This document shows, one piece after another, positions 8,401 to 16,207 of a stretch of DNA of 40,636 bases. The stretch's first letter is position 1. The number at the start of each line of letters is the position of its first letter. The position numbers were made by a program, and so were the translations under genes. The notes under the pieces were generated by a model that saw nothing but the letters and a program-made list of their open reading frames with translations, did not search any database and was not told the DNA's origin. The stretch spans positions 9,988 to 50,623 of the forward strand of contig JAHEEG010000011.1 in assembly GCA_024640825.1 (NCBI GenBank), in the 5' to 3' direction. The DNA is from Gammaproteobacteria bacterium. GTDB taxonomy: Bacteria > Pseudomonadota > Gammaproteobacteria > Pseudomonadales > Azotimanducaceae.

Positions 8401-8751
8401 CTACTCGTCGCCTTTGAAAACCCGGACTTCCTGGTTGTACTCGCTGGCGACGGCGTTCATCTCGTCCACGTGGGCATTGTAGTTGTCTATGATGCTCGCA
8501 CGCTGATCGGCGGTGATATCCTCGCCGAGCGATTTTTCCAGATCTTCAAGGCAGGTGAGCGCGGTCTGGGTTTCGCCGACGTAGGTGCGAACCGCCGTTG
8601 CCGTACTTGCCATCTGCTCCTCAGTAGCGCTGGCGCCGTCAGGCACTTCCGGCATCGGCGGGAACGCGCACTGGGACATATCCAGCTCCGCTGCCGATAC
8701 CGTAAAAGCGGATACCAGCATCAGTGTGGTTATTGAAAGTCTGCGTCGCAT
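8401..8751 (-). CDS. Small secreted (periplasmic) protein of unknown function
   Basis: A 116-residue protein with a clear Sec signal peptide: M-R-R-R, a hydrophobic core, and a likely cleavage site after V-S-A-A near residue 21. The mature region is acidic and predicted mainly helical, with two cysteines (Cys27 and Cys66) that could form a disulfide, and an E-x-x-x-x-Y-N-x-x-V-D-E-M helix near the end. A strong AAGGAGGAG precedes ATG 8751, so it is well supported as a real gene. No family was recognised with certainty. It lies between convergent and codirectional genes with no obvious partner. Confidence 0.75.
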   Translation of the reverse strand: MRRRLSITTLMLVSAFTVSAAELDMSQCAFPPMPEVPDGASATEEQMASTATAVRTYVGETQTALTCLEDLEKSLGEDITADQRASIIDNYNAHVDEMNAVASEYNQEVRVFKGDE

Positions 8752-8797
8752 CTTCTCCTCCTTATCTTGGTCTTTTCCTCATGGACTCGGTTGTGGA

Positions 8798-9574
8798 CTA
8801 TCTGCCTTTGAAGACAGGTTTTCGCTTCTCGACGAAGGCTCGCATGGCTTCTCTGGAATCTTCGGTCTGGGAGAGCTGTCCGGTCATGGTCTGCTCGAAG
8901 CGATAGCCGTCTCGCAAGGTCAACTCTTCGATGGTGTTCAGTGCGTGTTTGGCGAGCCTGATGGCGACCGGGCTCTTGGCGGCAATTTCTGAGGCAATTT
9001 CAACGGCTGCGTCCATGAGATTGTCACCGGGCACGCACTCCTCGACGATGCCCAGTCGGTAGAGCTCGGGTCCGTAAACCCGGTAGCCGGTAAGCATCAT
9101 ACGACGCAGACGCGAGTGGCTGAACAGTCTTTGAGCGTGGCGCCCGCCGCCGAGAAGGCCGACGTCGATTTCCGGCAGGCCCAGGCACGCGCTCTCCGCG
9201 GCCAGAAGTATGTCGCAGGATGCCGCGATGGCCAGGCCGCCGCCGAGCGCCGGTCCGTTGAGCGCGCCGACAACCGGCTTTTGACACTCGCGGACGCTGT
9301 GATACGCCTCCCGGGCGGCGCGGCTGGTCTGCCAGTGATCCCCAGGCTGGGGTTGGCGACCACTGCGGGATTTGATGTCGGCGCCGGCACAGAACACCTT
9401 GCCGGCTCCGGTCAGAATCGCTGCTCCTACGTCATCCCGGTCGCTGATGGTGTCAAAAGTCCACGCCATCTCCTCCAGCACCTGGGCGCTGTGAGCATTC
9501 ACCGGCGGATTGTCCATGGTGACGATGGCCACACCGTCGGCGGTGACTTCGGTCTTGATCAGTTCGGGCTGCAT
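8798..9574 (-). CDS. Enoyl-CoA hydratase/isomerase family protein
   Basis: A 258-residue crotonase enzyme of normal length. The first oxyanion-hole motif is F-C-A-G-A-D-I-K near residue 61 and the second is G-P-A-L-G-G-G near 108. The L-P-E-I-D-V-G-L-L-G-G segment retains the Glu that acts as a base in classic hydratases. It therefore looks more canonical than the crotonase gene at 396-1205 and may well be a true enoyl-CoA hydratase acting in an acyl-CoA degradation route. ATG at 9574 is preceded by GGGGGAG about 11 bp upstream. It is divergent from the LLM oxidoreductase at 9684. Confidence 0.9.
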   Translation of the reverse strand: MQPELIKTEVTADGVAIVTMDNPPVNAHSAQVLEEMAWTFDTISDRDDVGAAILTGAGKVFCAGADIKSRSGRQPQPGDHWQTSRAAREAYHSVRECQKPVVGALNGPALGGGLAIAASCDILLAAESACLGLPEIDVGLLGGGRHAQRLFSHSRLRRMMLTGYRVYGPELYRLGIVEECVPGDNLMDAAVEIASEIAAKSPVAIRLAKHALNTIEELTLRDGYRFEQTMTGQLSQTEDSREAMRAFVEKRKPVFKGR

Positions 9575-9683
9575 GTGTGCTGGTCTCCCCCTGCAAAATC
9601 CCCGAACTGATCATGGCTGGCACTTTGGACCCAGTCAATTCTCCAGGCTATGCTCAGCGTCCGGGAGAAGATGAGAGAACCCT

Positions 9684-10802
9684 ATGACCCAATCGACGAA
9701 CCCTCTGCGTCGGGATGATGGCCACGGGCTGAAGCTGGCCGTTTTCGGCGTCAACGTCAGCGGCGGCTGCGCCATGACCAGCGCGCCCGGCACGCTGGCC
9801 GTTACCTGGCCCGAGACACGGCGCATAGCACAGGCTGCGGATGCCGCGGGGCTGGACGGGCTGGTGCCCGTGGCGCGCTGGAAAGGTATGGGCGGGCAGA
9901 CCAATTTCAATCATCGCAGCTTTGAACCTCTGACCTGGGCCAGCGCGGTAGCCGCGGTGACGGAGCGGATCGCCGTTTTCGCCACCTGTCATGTGCCGAC
10001 GGTACACCCGGTACGGCTGGCCAAGGAAGTGGCTACCATTGACCAGATAGCCGGAGGTCGTTTCTGTCTGAACATTGTTGCCGGATGGAATGAGAGGGAA
10101 ATCGGTATGTTCGGCGTGCCCCAGCGGGACCACGACGAACGCTATGATGTCGCCGAAGACTGGATATCCCTTTGCAAGGCGCTGTGGCGCGAAACCGAGG
10201 AGTTTGACTACGCAGGCCCCTATTTTCAGTCACCGGCGGCCTATTCAGAGCCTAAGCCGGTCCAGCAGCCGGCCCCGGTGATCATGAGCGCAGGCAACAG
10301 CCCTCGCGGCATGGGCTTTGCTGCCAGTCACGCGGACCTGAATTTTGTTGTGGCCCCGGATCTGGTGACGGCGGGGGACAATGCTCGAGCTGTAAAGGCG
10401 ATGGCGGCGGAACAGGGAAGGGACATTCAGGTATTCGGTCAGGCCTACGTGGTTTGCCGCAAGAGCGAAGCTGAAGCCCGGCGCTTCAGAGACCGCTACG
10501 TTCAGGCGCTGGGTGATTGGGAAGGCGTTCGTAACCTGCTGGACGTGCTGATTCCAAATTCTCAGAGCGCGCTGGGCGACGAGTGGGAAGCGATGGCTGC
10601 AAATCTGATCGCTGGCTACGGCGCGCTGCCGCTGGTAGGGACCCCTGACCAGGTCGTTGCCGGTCTGCAGGCGTTCAAGGATGCAGGTCTGGATGGCGTC
10701 ACCCTCAGCTGGGTCGATTATGGCGAAGGCATCGCCCAGTACCAGGACCTGCTGTTGCCGATGCTCATAGAAGCCGGCCTGCGCAGCGCTGATTCACCCT
10801 GA
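9684..10802 (+). CDS. LLM-class flavin-dependent oxidoreductase (SsuD/RutA-like monooxygenase)
   Basis: A 372-residue luciferase-like TIM-barrel flavoprotein of the alkanesulfonate/pyrimidine monooxygenase type. Characteristic pieces are the A-V-T-E-R-I-A-V-F-A-T segment, H-P-V-R-L-A-K-E-V-A-T-I-D-Q followed by G-G-R-F, and N-I-V-A-G-W-N-E-R-E-I. Such enzymes use FMNH2 supplied by a separate reductase and O2 to oxidise sulfonates, pyrimidines, amines or related substrates. No dedicated flavin reductase gene is next to it, though the nitroreductase at 4054 is flavin-linked. ATG 9684 was chosen; the upstream ATG at 9671 is out of frame. Exact substrate unknown. Confidence 0.88.
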   Translation: MTQSTNPLRRDDGHGLKLAVFGVNVSGGCAMTSAPGTLAVTWPETRRIAQAADAAGLDGLVPVARWKGMGGQTNFNHRSFEPLTWASAVAAVTERIAVFATCHVPTVHPVRLAKEVATIDQIAGGRFCLNIVAGWNEREIGMFGVPQRDHDERYDVAEDWISLCKALWRETEEFDYAGPYFQSPAAYSEPKPVQQPAPVIMSAGNSPRGMGFAASHADLNFVVAPDLVTAGDNARAVKAMAAEQGRDIQVFGQAYVVCRKSEAEARRFRDRYVQALGDWEGVRNLLDVLIPNSQSALGDEWEAMAANLIAGYGALPLVGTPDQVVAGLQAFKDAGLDGVTLSWVDYGEGIAQYQDLLLPMLIEAGLRSADSP

Positions 10803-10841
10803 GATCTACCGGCGACACAACGGACCTTTGTACAACCAACC

Positions 10842-10855
10842 GTCGGCTATCCGAC
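10842..10855. terminator. Small hairpin at convergent LLM gene ends
   Basis: GTCGG (10842-10846) and CCGAC (10851-10855) form a 5-bp stem with a 4-nt loop at the 3' end of the minus-strand LLM gene, facing the plus-strand LLM gene. The stem is short, so a terminator role is weakly supported. Confidence 0.25.
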
Positions 10856-11686
10856 CCGCCGGGCCAAGTCGGCCAGTGGTTGAAGCATGTCGGCGGAAAG
10901 AGGTGGCTGCAGGTAGAAGATCATCAGACCCAGTCCCGCATCGTGAAAGGCCTTTGCCCGCTTCTCCAGACCCTGAAGATCCGCCGCGTCCACCGGCTGA
11001 TGAATGCTGGTCAGGATCTCCTGTGGGTCGCGCCCGGCGGCGCGGCACTGATCATGCAGCGCCTGCCGCTTGGTCAGGAACCCGTCCAGGTCGAATCCGG
11101 CGTAATTCCAGTGGGTTGCCCAGCGCACCACGTTGGGAAAGGTTCGTCGTTCTCCATTGCCCCCAATGCACAGCGGCGGGTGCGGACGCTGCAGCGGCGG
11201 GGGATTGCAGCGGGCGTCGCGCAAATTGAAGTAGCGGCCGGAGATGCTGGTGGTCTCCCGGGTCAGCATTCCGTGTATGACTTCGCAGGCCTCGTCGAAG
11301 CGGTCGAAGCGCTCGGTCAGCGAGCCCAGGGGAATACCGTAGGCGGTGCACTCCTCTTCGCTCCACCCCGCGCCGATGCCAATTTCGAGCCGACCGTCAG
11401 AGATAATGTCAAGGGAGGCCATCATGTTGGCCAGCACGGCTGGATGTCGGTACACCACGCCGCTGACCATGCAGCCTATGCGGATGCGGCTGGTCGCCTG
11501 GGCCAGTGCCGAGAGGGTGGTCCAGGCTTCCATGCAGGGGCCCGTGGTATCGGCAACGTTGATGGGATAAAAGTGGTCGAAGTTCCAGGCGGAATGGAAC
11601 ACGTCCATCTCGTCAGCCGCACGCCAGACGGTCAGCATGTCGGCCCACGTGGTGTACTGGGGCGCGGTCTTAATTGCGTAGAGCAT
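10847..11686 (-). CDS. LLM-class oxidoreductase (F420-dependent-like subfamily)
   Basis: A 279-residue luciferase-like protein if started at ATG 11686 (M-L-Y-A-I-K-T-A-P-Q), which matches where the barrel's first strand should begin; the in-frame upstream extension to 11812 is low-complexity and would overlap the divergent P450 gene. Landmarks are W-N-F-D-H-F-Y-P, I-R-I-G-C-M-V-S-G-V-x-Y-R-H-P, I-S-D-G-R-L-E-I-G-I-G-A-G-W, and G-G-N-G-E-R-R-T. This resembles proteins annotated as probable F420-dependent oxidoreductases of the Rv1855c-like group, though outside Actinobacteria they may use FMN. It is divergent from the P450 at 11802. No good ribosome site is visible, so the start is uncertain. 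Confidence 0.85.
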   Translation of the reverse strand: MLYAIKTAPQYTTWADMLTVWRAADEMDVFHSAWNFDHFYPINVADTTGPCMEAWTTLSALAQATSRIRIGCMVSGVVYRHPAVLANMMASLDIISDGRLEIGIGAGWSEEECTAYGIPLGSLTERFDRFDEACEVIHGMLTRETTSISGRYFNLRDARCNPPPLQRPHPPLCIGGNGERRTFPNVVRWATHWNYAGFDLDGFLTKRQALHDQCRAAGRDPQEILTSIHQPVDAADLQGLEKRAKAFHDAGLGLMIFYLQPPLSADMLQPLADLARRVG

Positions 11687-11745
11687 GGTGGCTGCCGTTC
11701 CAATCATTGATAATGGCGAGTCTGCGGCGTGCGCGCGAAATTCGC

Positions 11746-11788
11746 AAAAAAAAGGAAACAAGGGAATAGAGGGAAAAGGAGAAAAGAG
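11746..11788 (+). other. Polypurine tract upstream of the cytochrome P450 gene
   Basis: 43 bases containing only two pyrimidines (positions 11759 and 11767), starting with a run of eight A. It sits in the divergent region between the LLM gene and the P450 gene and contains the only Shine-Dalgarno-like AAGGAGA for the P450, about 20 bases before its ATG. Confidence 0.7.
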
Positions 11789-11801
11789 TGGCAAGCCCGT
11801 C

Positions 11802-13022
11802 ATGAGCACCATAGAACTCCACGACTACCGCGCCTGCGACCAGGCCCTGCGGGAGCCTGACCTCAAACAGGCGCTTTATGACGAAGGCGCGCTGCTCATG
11901 GATCGTGTGCTGGTGACTCTGCATGGCGAGGAACACCGCAAGCGCCGTCTGCTTGAGATGCGCGTGTTTCGTCGAGACTTCTTCCGTCATTACGAAAACG
12001 AGGTCATTCCGCAGATTTTTGCCAGCGTTGGGGCACCATTTTTGGAACGTGGCAGTGCCGACGTGGTGGATTTTGGCTATCGCGTGATGGTCTATCTGGC
12101 CATCACGTTTGCCGGTATCGATCGCCAGGATGGTAGCGAGTTGGAGTTCGACGACCTTGTGCGTCTGCTGCGCACATTTGGGCTGGCCGCCACGCTCGGC
12201 CAGTCGAAAGTAGACCGCGAGAGCGGCAAGGCGGAAATTCGCACGGCGCTTGACGAGTTCGATCAGCGTTTCTTCACGCCTTCCGCGGCACGCAGACAGC
12301 ATCTCCTCGAGCGTTTTCGCGCGGGCGAGATCAGCGAGGAGCAGCTGCCTATGGATATCCTCACCGTATTGCTTAGAAACGAGGATGACCTTGACCTGGC
12401 GCGGGACATGGTGCTGCGTGAGACAGGATTCTTCTTTCTGGCCGGTGCGCACACTTCGGTACATTCGCTGGGACATGCGGTACACCATCTGCTGACCTGG
12501 TGCGAGGATCATCCCGAAGACCGGTCTCTACTTCTGCAGGACAGCACGCTGGTGCAGCGGTTTGTTCACGAAAGCTTTCGTCTGCATCCATCCAGTCCGG
12601 TGGCCTGGCGGAAAGCCCTGGCGGACGTGAACTTCGACAATGGAGCCGTCGCCCACACAGGAGATAAGGTGGAGATTAACCTGCGTCTGGCCAACCGTGA
12701 CCCGAAGGTTTTCGGCACGGACGCGGACGAGTTCAATCCTTACCGCATGCCTGTCAAAGGCGTGCCCGAGACGGGTATTACCTTCGGTATAGGTATTCAT
12801 TCCTGTCTGGGTAAAAACCTAGCCGCGGGAATTCTTCCATTGCCGGGCCAGACCATAGACGCGGACAAACGGCAGCTGGGCATGGTCACCTGGATGGCAC
12901 GCGGCCTGTTGGCCGCGGGCGCGGTTCGGGATCCAGAGAGACCGGGCCAAATGGATGCCACCATCGATCGCGAGACCTGGCAGACGTACCCTATCCTGTT
13001 CGCTCCAGAGCAGGAAACGTGA
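11802..13022 (+). CDS. Cytochrome P450
   Basis: A 406-residue bacterial P450 from ATG 11802. The I-helix oxygen-activation motif is A-G-A-H-T at 214-218, the ExxR is E257-S-F-R260, and the heme-binding loop is F-G-I-G-I-H-S-C-L-G with heme thiolate Cys335. The I-helix carries His where most P450s have Asp/Glu before the Thr. The stretch after the Cys (G-I-L-P-L-P-G-Q...) is atypical: the usual L-helix is interrupted and the end reads T-W-Q-T-Y-P-I-L-F. These enzymes hydroxylate hydrophobic substrates with electrons from a ferredoxin and reductase, neither encoded here. It starts an operon with an SDR (23-bp gap) and an amidohydrolase. The Shine-Dalgarno site is distant, so translation initiation is unclear. 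Confidence 0.9.
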   Translation: MSTIELHDYRACDQALREPDLKQALYDEGALLMDRVLVTLHGEEHRKRRLLEMRVFRRDFFRHYENEVIPQIFASVGAPFLERGSADVVDFGYRVMVYLAITFAGIDRQDGSELEFDDLVRLLRTFGLAATLGQSKVDRESGKAEIRTALDEFDQRFFTPSAARRQHLLERFRAGEISEEQLPMDILTVLLRNEDDLDLARDMVLRETGFFFLAGAHTSVHSLGHAVHHLLTWCEDHPEDRSLLLQDSTLVQRFVHESFRLHPSSPVAWRKALADVNFDNGAVAHTGDKVEINLRLANRDPKVFGTDADEFNPYRMPVKGVPETGITFGIGIHSCLGKNLAAGILPLPGQTIDADKRQLGMVTWMARGLLAAGAVRDPERPGQMDATIDRETWQTYPILFAPEQET

Positions 13023-13045
13023 ATGCCCGGCAATCAGGAGGACGC

Positions 13046-13795
13046 ATGATGGATGATCGTACTGTGCTCATTACGGGTGCTGCGCACGGCCTCGGCGCCT
13101 GCATGGCTGAACATGCGGCCCGCGCAGGATATCGAGTGGGTGTGATGGATCTGGACGCGGACGGCTGTGCCGTGTTGGCAGACCGGTTGCAGAACGCTGT
13201 GCCCCTGCCGGCCGACGTCTGCAATCCCGAATCCGTGGAGGAGGCGCTGGACGTCCTGGGTTCGGTACCAGACGTGCTGATCAACAACGCCGGAATACTG
13301 CGTACCGGGCCTCTCATCGACCACCCGGTGGAACACTTCCGGACGGTCGTCGAGGTGAACCTCAACGCCGTGTTCATCGTCGCTCAGGCCGTAGCGCGGC
13401 GCATGCGCGACAACGGCGGTGGCTGCATCGTCAACATGTCGTCTATCAACGGCATACATCCCGCCATGTCCTGCGGTGCCTATCCGGCAGCTAAAGCGGG
13501 CGTTGTGGCGCTGACCCAGCAGATGTCCCTGGAATGGGGAGAGTTCAACATAAGGGTGAACGCTATCGCGCCGGGGTTCATCGATTCCGGTATGTCGGCC
13601 CCGTTCTATCAGAACGCGGAAGTTCGACAGCAGCGGCAGGGCGCGGTGCCTCTGGGACGCCTTGGCAGCGCCGACGATGTGGCCCAATGCGCCATGTTCC
13701 TGGCGTCCGACGCGGCTTCCTACATAAACGGCCAGACCATCGCGGTGGATGGTGGGGTGATCAACAGCGTGCTGATGCAGCTGCCTCGCGAATAG
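13046..13795 (+). CDS. Short-chain dehydrogenase/reductase (SDR)
   Basis: A 249-residue classical SDR. The cofactor motif T-G-A-A-H-G-L-G is at 10-17, N-N-A-G at 80-83, and the active site is S132/S133, Y146-x3-K150. Asp35 after the second strand (V-M-D-L-D) indicates NAD rather than NADP preference. The AGGAGG at 13037-13042 selects ATG 13046 over the overlapping GTG at 13019. The protein would oxidise a hydroxyl or reduce a carbonyl, fitting as the step after the P450 hydroxylation in the same operon; that link is inferred from gene order only. Confidence 0.9.
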   Translation: MMDDRTVLITGAAHGLGACMAEHAARAGYRVGVMDLDADGCAVLADRLQNAVPLPADVCNPESVEEALDVLGSVPDVLINNAGILRTGPLIDHPVEHFRTVVEVNLNAVFIVAQAVARRMRDNGGGCIVNMSSINGIHPAMSCGAYPAAKAGVVALTQQMSLEWGEFNIRVNAIAPGFIDSGMSAPFYQNAEVRQQRQGAVPLGRLGSADDVAQCAMFLASDAASYINGQTIAVDGGVINSVLMQLPRE

Positions 13796-13836
13796 CCACG
13801 GGCGGCCATCGCCGTCTTTACAACCGGGAGTAGATC

Positions 13837-14823
13837 ATGAGCCTTCGAGATGCGGAAACCATTGATGTTCATGCGCATGCCGTGCTGGAGGAAACCATGG
13901 GGGCCGCGGGGGACCACGGGCCGGAGCTGGGCCGGGAGGCAGCCCCGCGATTCCGTGTCGGCAGCTACGAGCTGCATGGCGTTCGGTATCGAGGCAGTCC
14001 GTTCATGGATCCCGATAAGCGACTGGCTGCTATGGACGAGGCGGGCCTGGACTATCAGGTGCTGTCGCCAAATCCTCTGACCTACTTCCACTTCATCGAA
14101 GCGCAGGCCGCGCAGAACTTCTGTCGGGTGCACAACGAGGCGCTGGCGGGCATCGTTAAGGCGCGTCGCGACCGGCTCGGCGCCTTTGCTGCGGTTCCCA
14201 TGCAGGACATTGGATTTGCCATCGAGGAAACGGCGCGTGCGGTGGAAGCGTACGGTATGTTCGGGCCCTACATCGGTACAGATTTCGGACGACCGTTGAA
14301 CGACCCGGCGTTGGATCGTTTTTACAGCTTTCTAACTGAGAATGATCTGCCGCTGTTCATTCACCCGGCGCCGGCGGGCATTGACGGCCCTGCGGGTGAC
14401 GCCAACCTCAAGCAGTTCGATCTGGACATCATCGTCGGGTTTGCCGCGCAGGAAACCATCGCCGTGTGCACCCTCATTTACGGCGGGGTGCTGGAGCGGC
14501 ATCCGACGCTGGACGTTTGTATCAGCCACGGTGGCGGCGCGACGGGTTACCTGTTCGGACGTATGGCCATGGCCGCGCGCAAACGTCCTTGGACGAGCGA
14601 AAGCCTGCGTAAGGACGGCGCTTTCGAGGCACTGCTGCATCGGCTGTGGTTCGATATTCACGTCCACTCGGAGGACTCGGTAGCGCTGCTGAAGAGCAAG
14701 GTGAACGCGGAGCGCCTGCTGTTCGGAACTAACTTCGCCGGTTGGGACCAGCAGTCGGGCAACGTGCGCGAAGAGGCGAAGGCCTATGCGGATAATGCCC
14801 GTCGCTTGCTGCGCGCCGGCTGA
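13837..14823 (+). CDS. Amidohydrolase-family protein (ACMSD-like TIM barrel)
   Basis: A 328-residue metal-dependent hydrolase or decarboxylase of the amidohydrolase_2/ACMSD family. The first metal motif is D-V-H-A-H with His12 and His14. Further likely ligands are the His in F-I-H-P-A-P (after strand 5) and the His in C-I-S-H-G-G-G. At the last position, where the family has G-(S/T)-D-(Y/F)-P, this protein has G-T-N-F with Asn299 in place of Asp. ACMSD-like members decarboxylate or hydrolyse ring-cleavage and aromatic carboxylic acids. GGGAG precedes ATG 13837. It is third in the P450-SDR operon, suggesting an aromatic or cyclic substrate pathway. The Asn change makes activity uncertain. Confidence 0.88.
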   Translation: MSLRDAETIDVHAHAVLEETMGAAGDHGPELGREAAPRFRVGSYELHGVRYRGSPFMDPDKRLAAMDEAGLDYQVLSPNPLTYFHFIEAQAAQNFCRVHNEALAGIVKARRDRLGAFAAVPMQDIGFAIEETARAVEAYGMFGPYIGTDFGRPLNDPALDRFYSFLTENDLPLFIHPAPAGIDGPAGDANLKQFDLDIIVGFAAQETIAVCTLIYGGVLERHPTLDVCISHGGGATGYLFGRMAMAARKRPWTSESLRKDGAFEALLHRLWFDIHVHSEDSVALLKSKVNAERLLFGTNFAGWDQQSGNVREEAKAYADNARRLLRAG

Positions 14824-14836
14824 TCAGACGATCAGC
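14819..14836 (+). terminator. Terminator hairpin built on two convergent stop codons
   Basis: GCTGATC (14819-14825) and GATCAGC (14830-14836) form a perfect 7-bp stem with a 4-nt loop, followed on the plus strand by TTTCCTCT. The stem contains the TGA of the amidohydrolase (14821-14823) and the reverse-strand TGA of the bicupin gene (14824-14826). It resembles a weak intrinsic terminator for the plus-strand operon. Confidence 0.55.
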
Positions 14837-15624
14837 TTTCCTCTGGGTGGAGGTTCGAGATCTGCCCAATGCAGATATACCGGACCGCCGCTGCTGAGCA
14901 GGATGAACTCGACGCCGTCAGCGCCGGGTTCTTCCGGACCGTAACTCTGCCCACCGCTGACCCAGCGGATATCCCCGGTTTCGTACCAACCCTCGTCGCC
15001 AAAGCGCATGCGGCCCTCGGTTATCAGGTAGAGAGTGTCGAAGTCGTGCCAGTGTTCGGCCGCCGAAAACCCTGGTACAAATCGTGTGCGAAGCACGTAA
15101 GGGTCGGTGTCGAAGAGTATCTGTACGGGTTGCGTTGGTCGCCCAGCCGGATCGTCGAATTCCTGCCAGGCGACCTGGTTCAAGCTGACGCGCTGCCATG
15201 CCGTCTCGAAACCATCGAGGCGTGCACTCAGCGTATCGGAAACCGAGCTCTCAGCCTTGTGGAAAGCCGCGTCGGCGCCCAATCCGATCAGCAGCAGCCG
15301 ACAGCCGGACTCGCCAACCGAGATCCGGTTGCAGACCATGCCGGCTCTTGCAAGACGGATTTCTCCCGGACCGTAGTCTCCTTCGCCGGCGGCCGCGTAC
15401 GCCCCAGCCTGGCATATCCACAGCGTGTCGACGTCGCACCAGTGAGCCGGCAGGCTGCATGAAGCTGGTAAATCCAGCATGCGCAGACAGGGATTGGCGT
15501 CGCGGAGGCGCCGCTCTCTCGCTTTGGGGACGGCCACGTCGGCAGGGTTCAATAGCCAGCGCTCTACAGATGGTCGGATTCGGCTCCATCCCCGCTGCTG
15601 GGGTCTATCGTCTGCCCGTTTCAT
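14824..15624 (-). CDS. Cupin-domain protein (bicupin-like)
   Basis: A 266-residue protein with two related beta-barrel-like halves. The C-terminal half shows H-W-H-D-F-D-T-L-Y-L-I-T-E-G, a cupin motif with two His metal ligands, followed by G-D-E-G-W-Y-E-T-G-D. The N-terminal half has the parallel A-H-W-C-D-V-D-T-L-W-I-C segment with one of the two His replaced by Cys, suggesting only the second cupin binds metal as usual. Function could be a dioxygenase, isomerase or sensor. The start was placed at ATG 15624 because the upstream frame runs into the SnoaL gene ending at 15647. It is probably cotranscribed with that gene, 22 bp upstream. Confidence 0.8.
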   Translation of the reverse strand: MKRADDRPQQRGWSRIRPSVERWLLNPADVAVPKARERRLRDANPCLRMLDLPASCSLPAHWCDVDTLWICQAGAYAAAGEGDYGPGEIRLARAGMVCNRISVGESGCRLLLIGLGADAAFHKAESSVSDTLSARLDGFETAWQRVSLNQVAWQEFDDPAGRPTQPVQILFDTDPYVLRTRFVPGFSAAEHWHDFDTLYLITEGRMRFGDEGWYETGDIRWVSGGQSYGPEEPGADGVEFILLSSGGPVYLHWADLEPPPRGKLIV

Positions 15625-15646
15625 CTCGCTGTATGGCCTCGGTTGG

Positions 15647-16207
15647 TCAGTCGGTGGTTTGCGCCTTGTTGTTCTCGTACCGCGCGTAGGTAGGCGTACC
15701 CTCGGGCCAGTCCGCGGCCACGGGCTCACCGTAGCCATAAACGCGTTCTCTGGTCGGCAGCAGCTCGGCGTATCGTGAAGCGGGAACGTAGTAGAAAAAG
15801 GATACTTCCCGCGCGACGAATTTCCAGCGGTCACGGATCCGTCTGTACCGGTCGTCGTAGCGCATGGCGACCAGTAATGGAACACCCTCGCGCACCACTT
15901 CGGCGTGAGAAGTCACGAACCCTCGGGCCTCATCGTCGTTGTCGAAGGTGATGATGTGATCGTGAACGAAGTGATTGCTTGCCGTCATGGCCTCAAAACG
16001 GCCGCGGAAGTTGTCCATGACCGCGGCGAGGCCTACGGCGTGCATTTCACCCCGGCGGCTTCTGAAGATAGCATCTGGCGTAAACAGAGCCTCGATCCCT
16101 GCGATGTCGCGATCGTCAACCACTTGCCCGTAACGTGCGACCAATTCGCGGATTGATTCCCGATCTTCCAGGCGCTTGAGCCTCCCCTCCAGTTTTTCTA
16201 GGTCCAC
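15647..16207 (-). CDS. SnoaL-like / nuclear transport factor 2 fold protein
   Basis: A 186-residue NTF2-fold protein starting at GTG 16207, supported by GAGG eight bases upstream. The sequence E-S-I-R-E-L-V-A-R-Y-G-Q-V-V-D-D-R-D at about 20-37 is the typical first helix of SnoaL-like proteins, followed by L-F-T-P-D-A-I-F. Such proteins act as cyclases, dehydratases or isomerases on small hydrophobic substrates, or simply bind them. The frame is open further upstream to 16672, but that part looks like remnants of hydantoinase-family genes. It precedes the bicupin gene and follows the TonB-dependent receptor, hinting at a substrate-uptake and processing set. Confidence 0.82.
   Translation of the reverse strand: MDLEKLEGRLKRLEDRESIRELVARYGQVVDDRDIAGIEALFTPDAIFRSRRGEMHAVGLAAVMDNFRGRFEAMTASNHFVHDHIITFDNDDEARGFVTSHAEVVREGVPLLVAMRYDDRYRRIRDRWKFVAREVSFFYYVPASRYAELLPTRERVYGYGEPVAADWPEGTPTYARYENNKAQTTD

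Noticed and set aside
10880-11710. Plus-strand open frame opposite the F420-like LLM gene
   Set aside because: The minus-strand LLM protein is supported by many family motifs; the plus-strand translation is Gly/Arg/His-rich shadow sequence.
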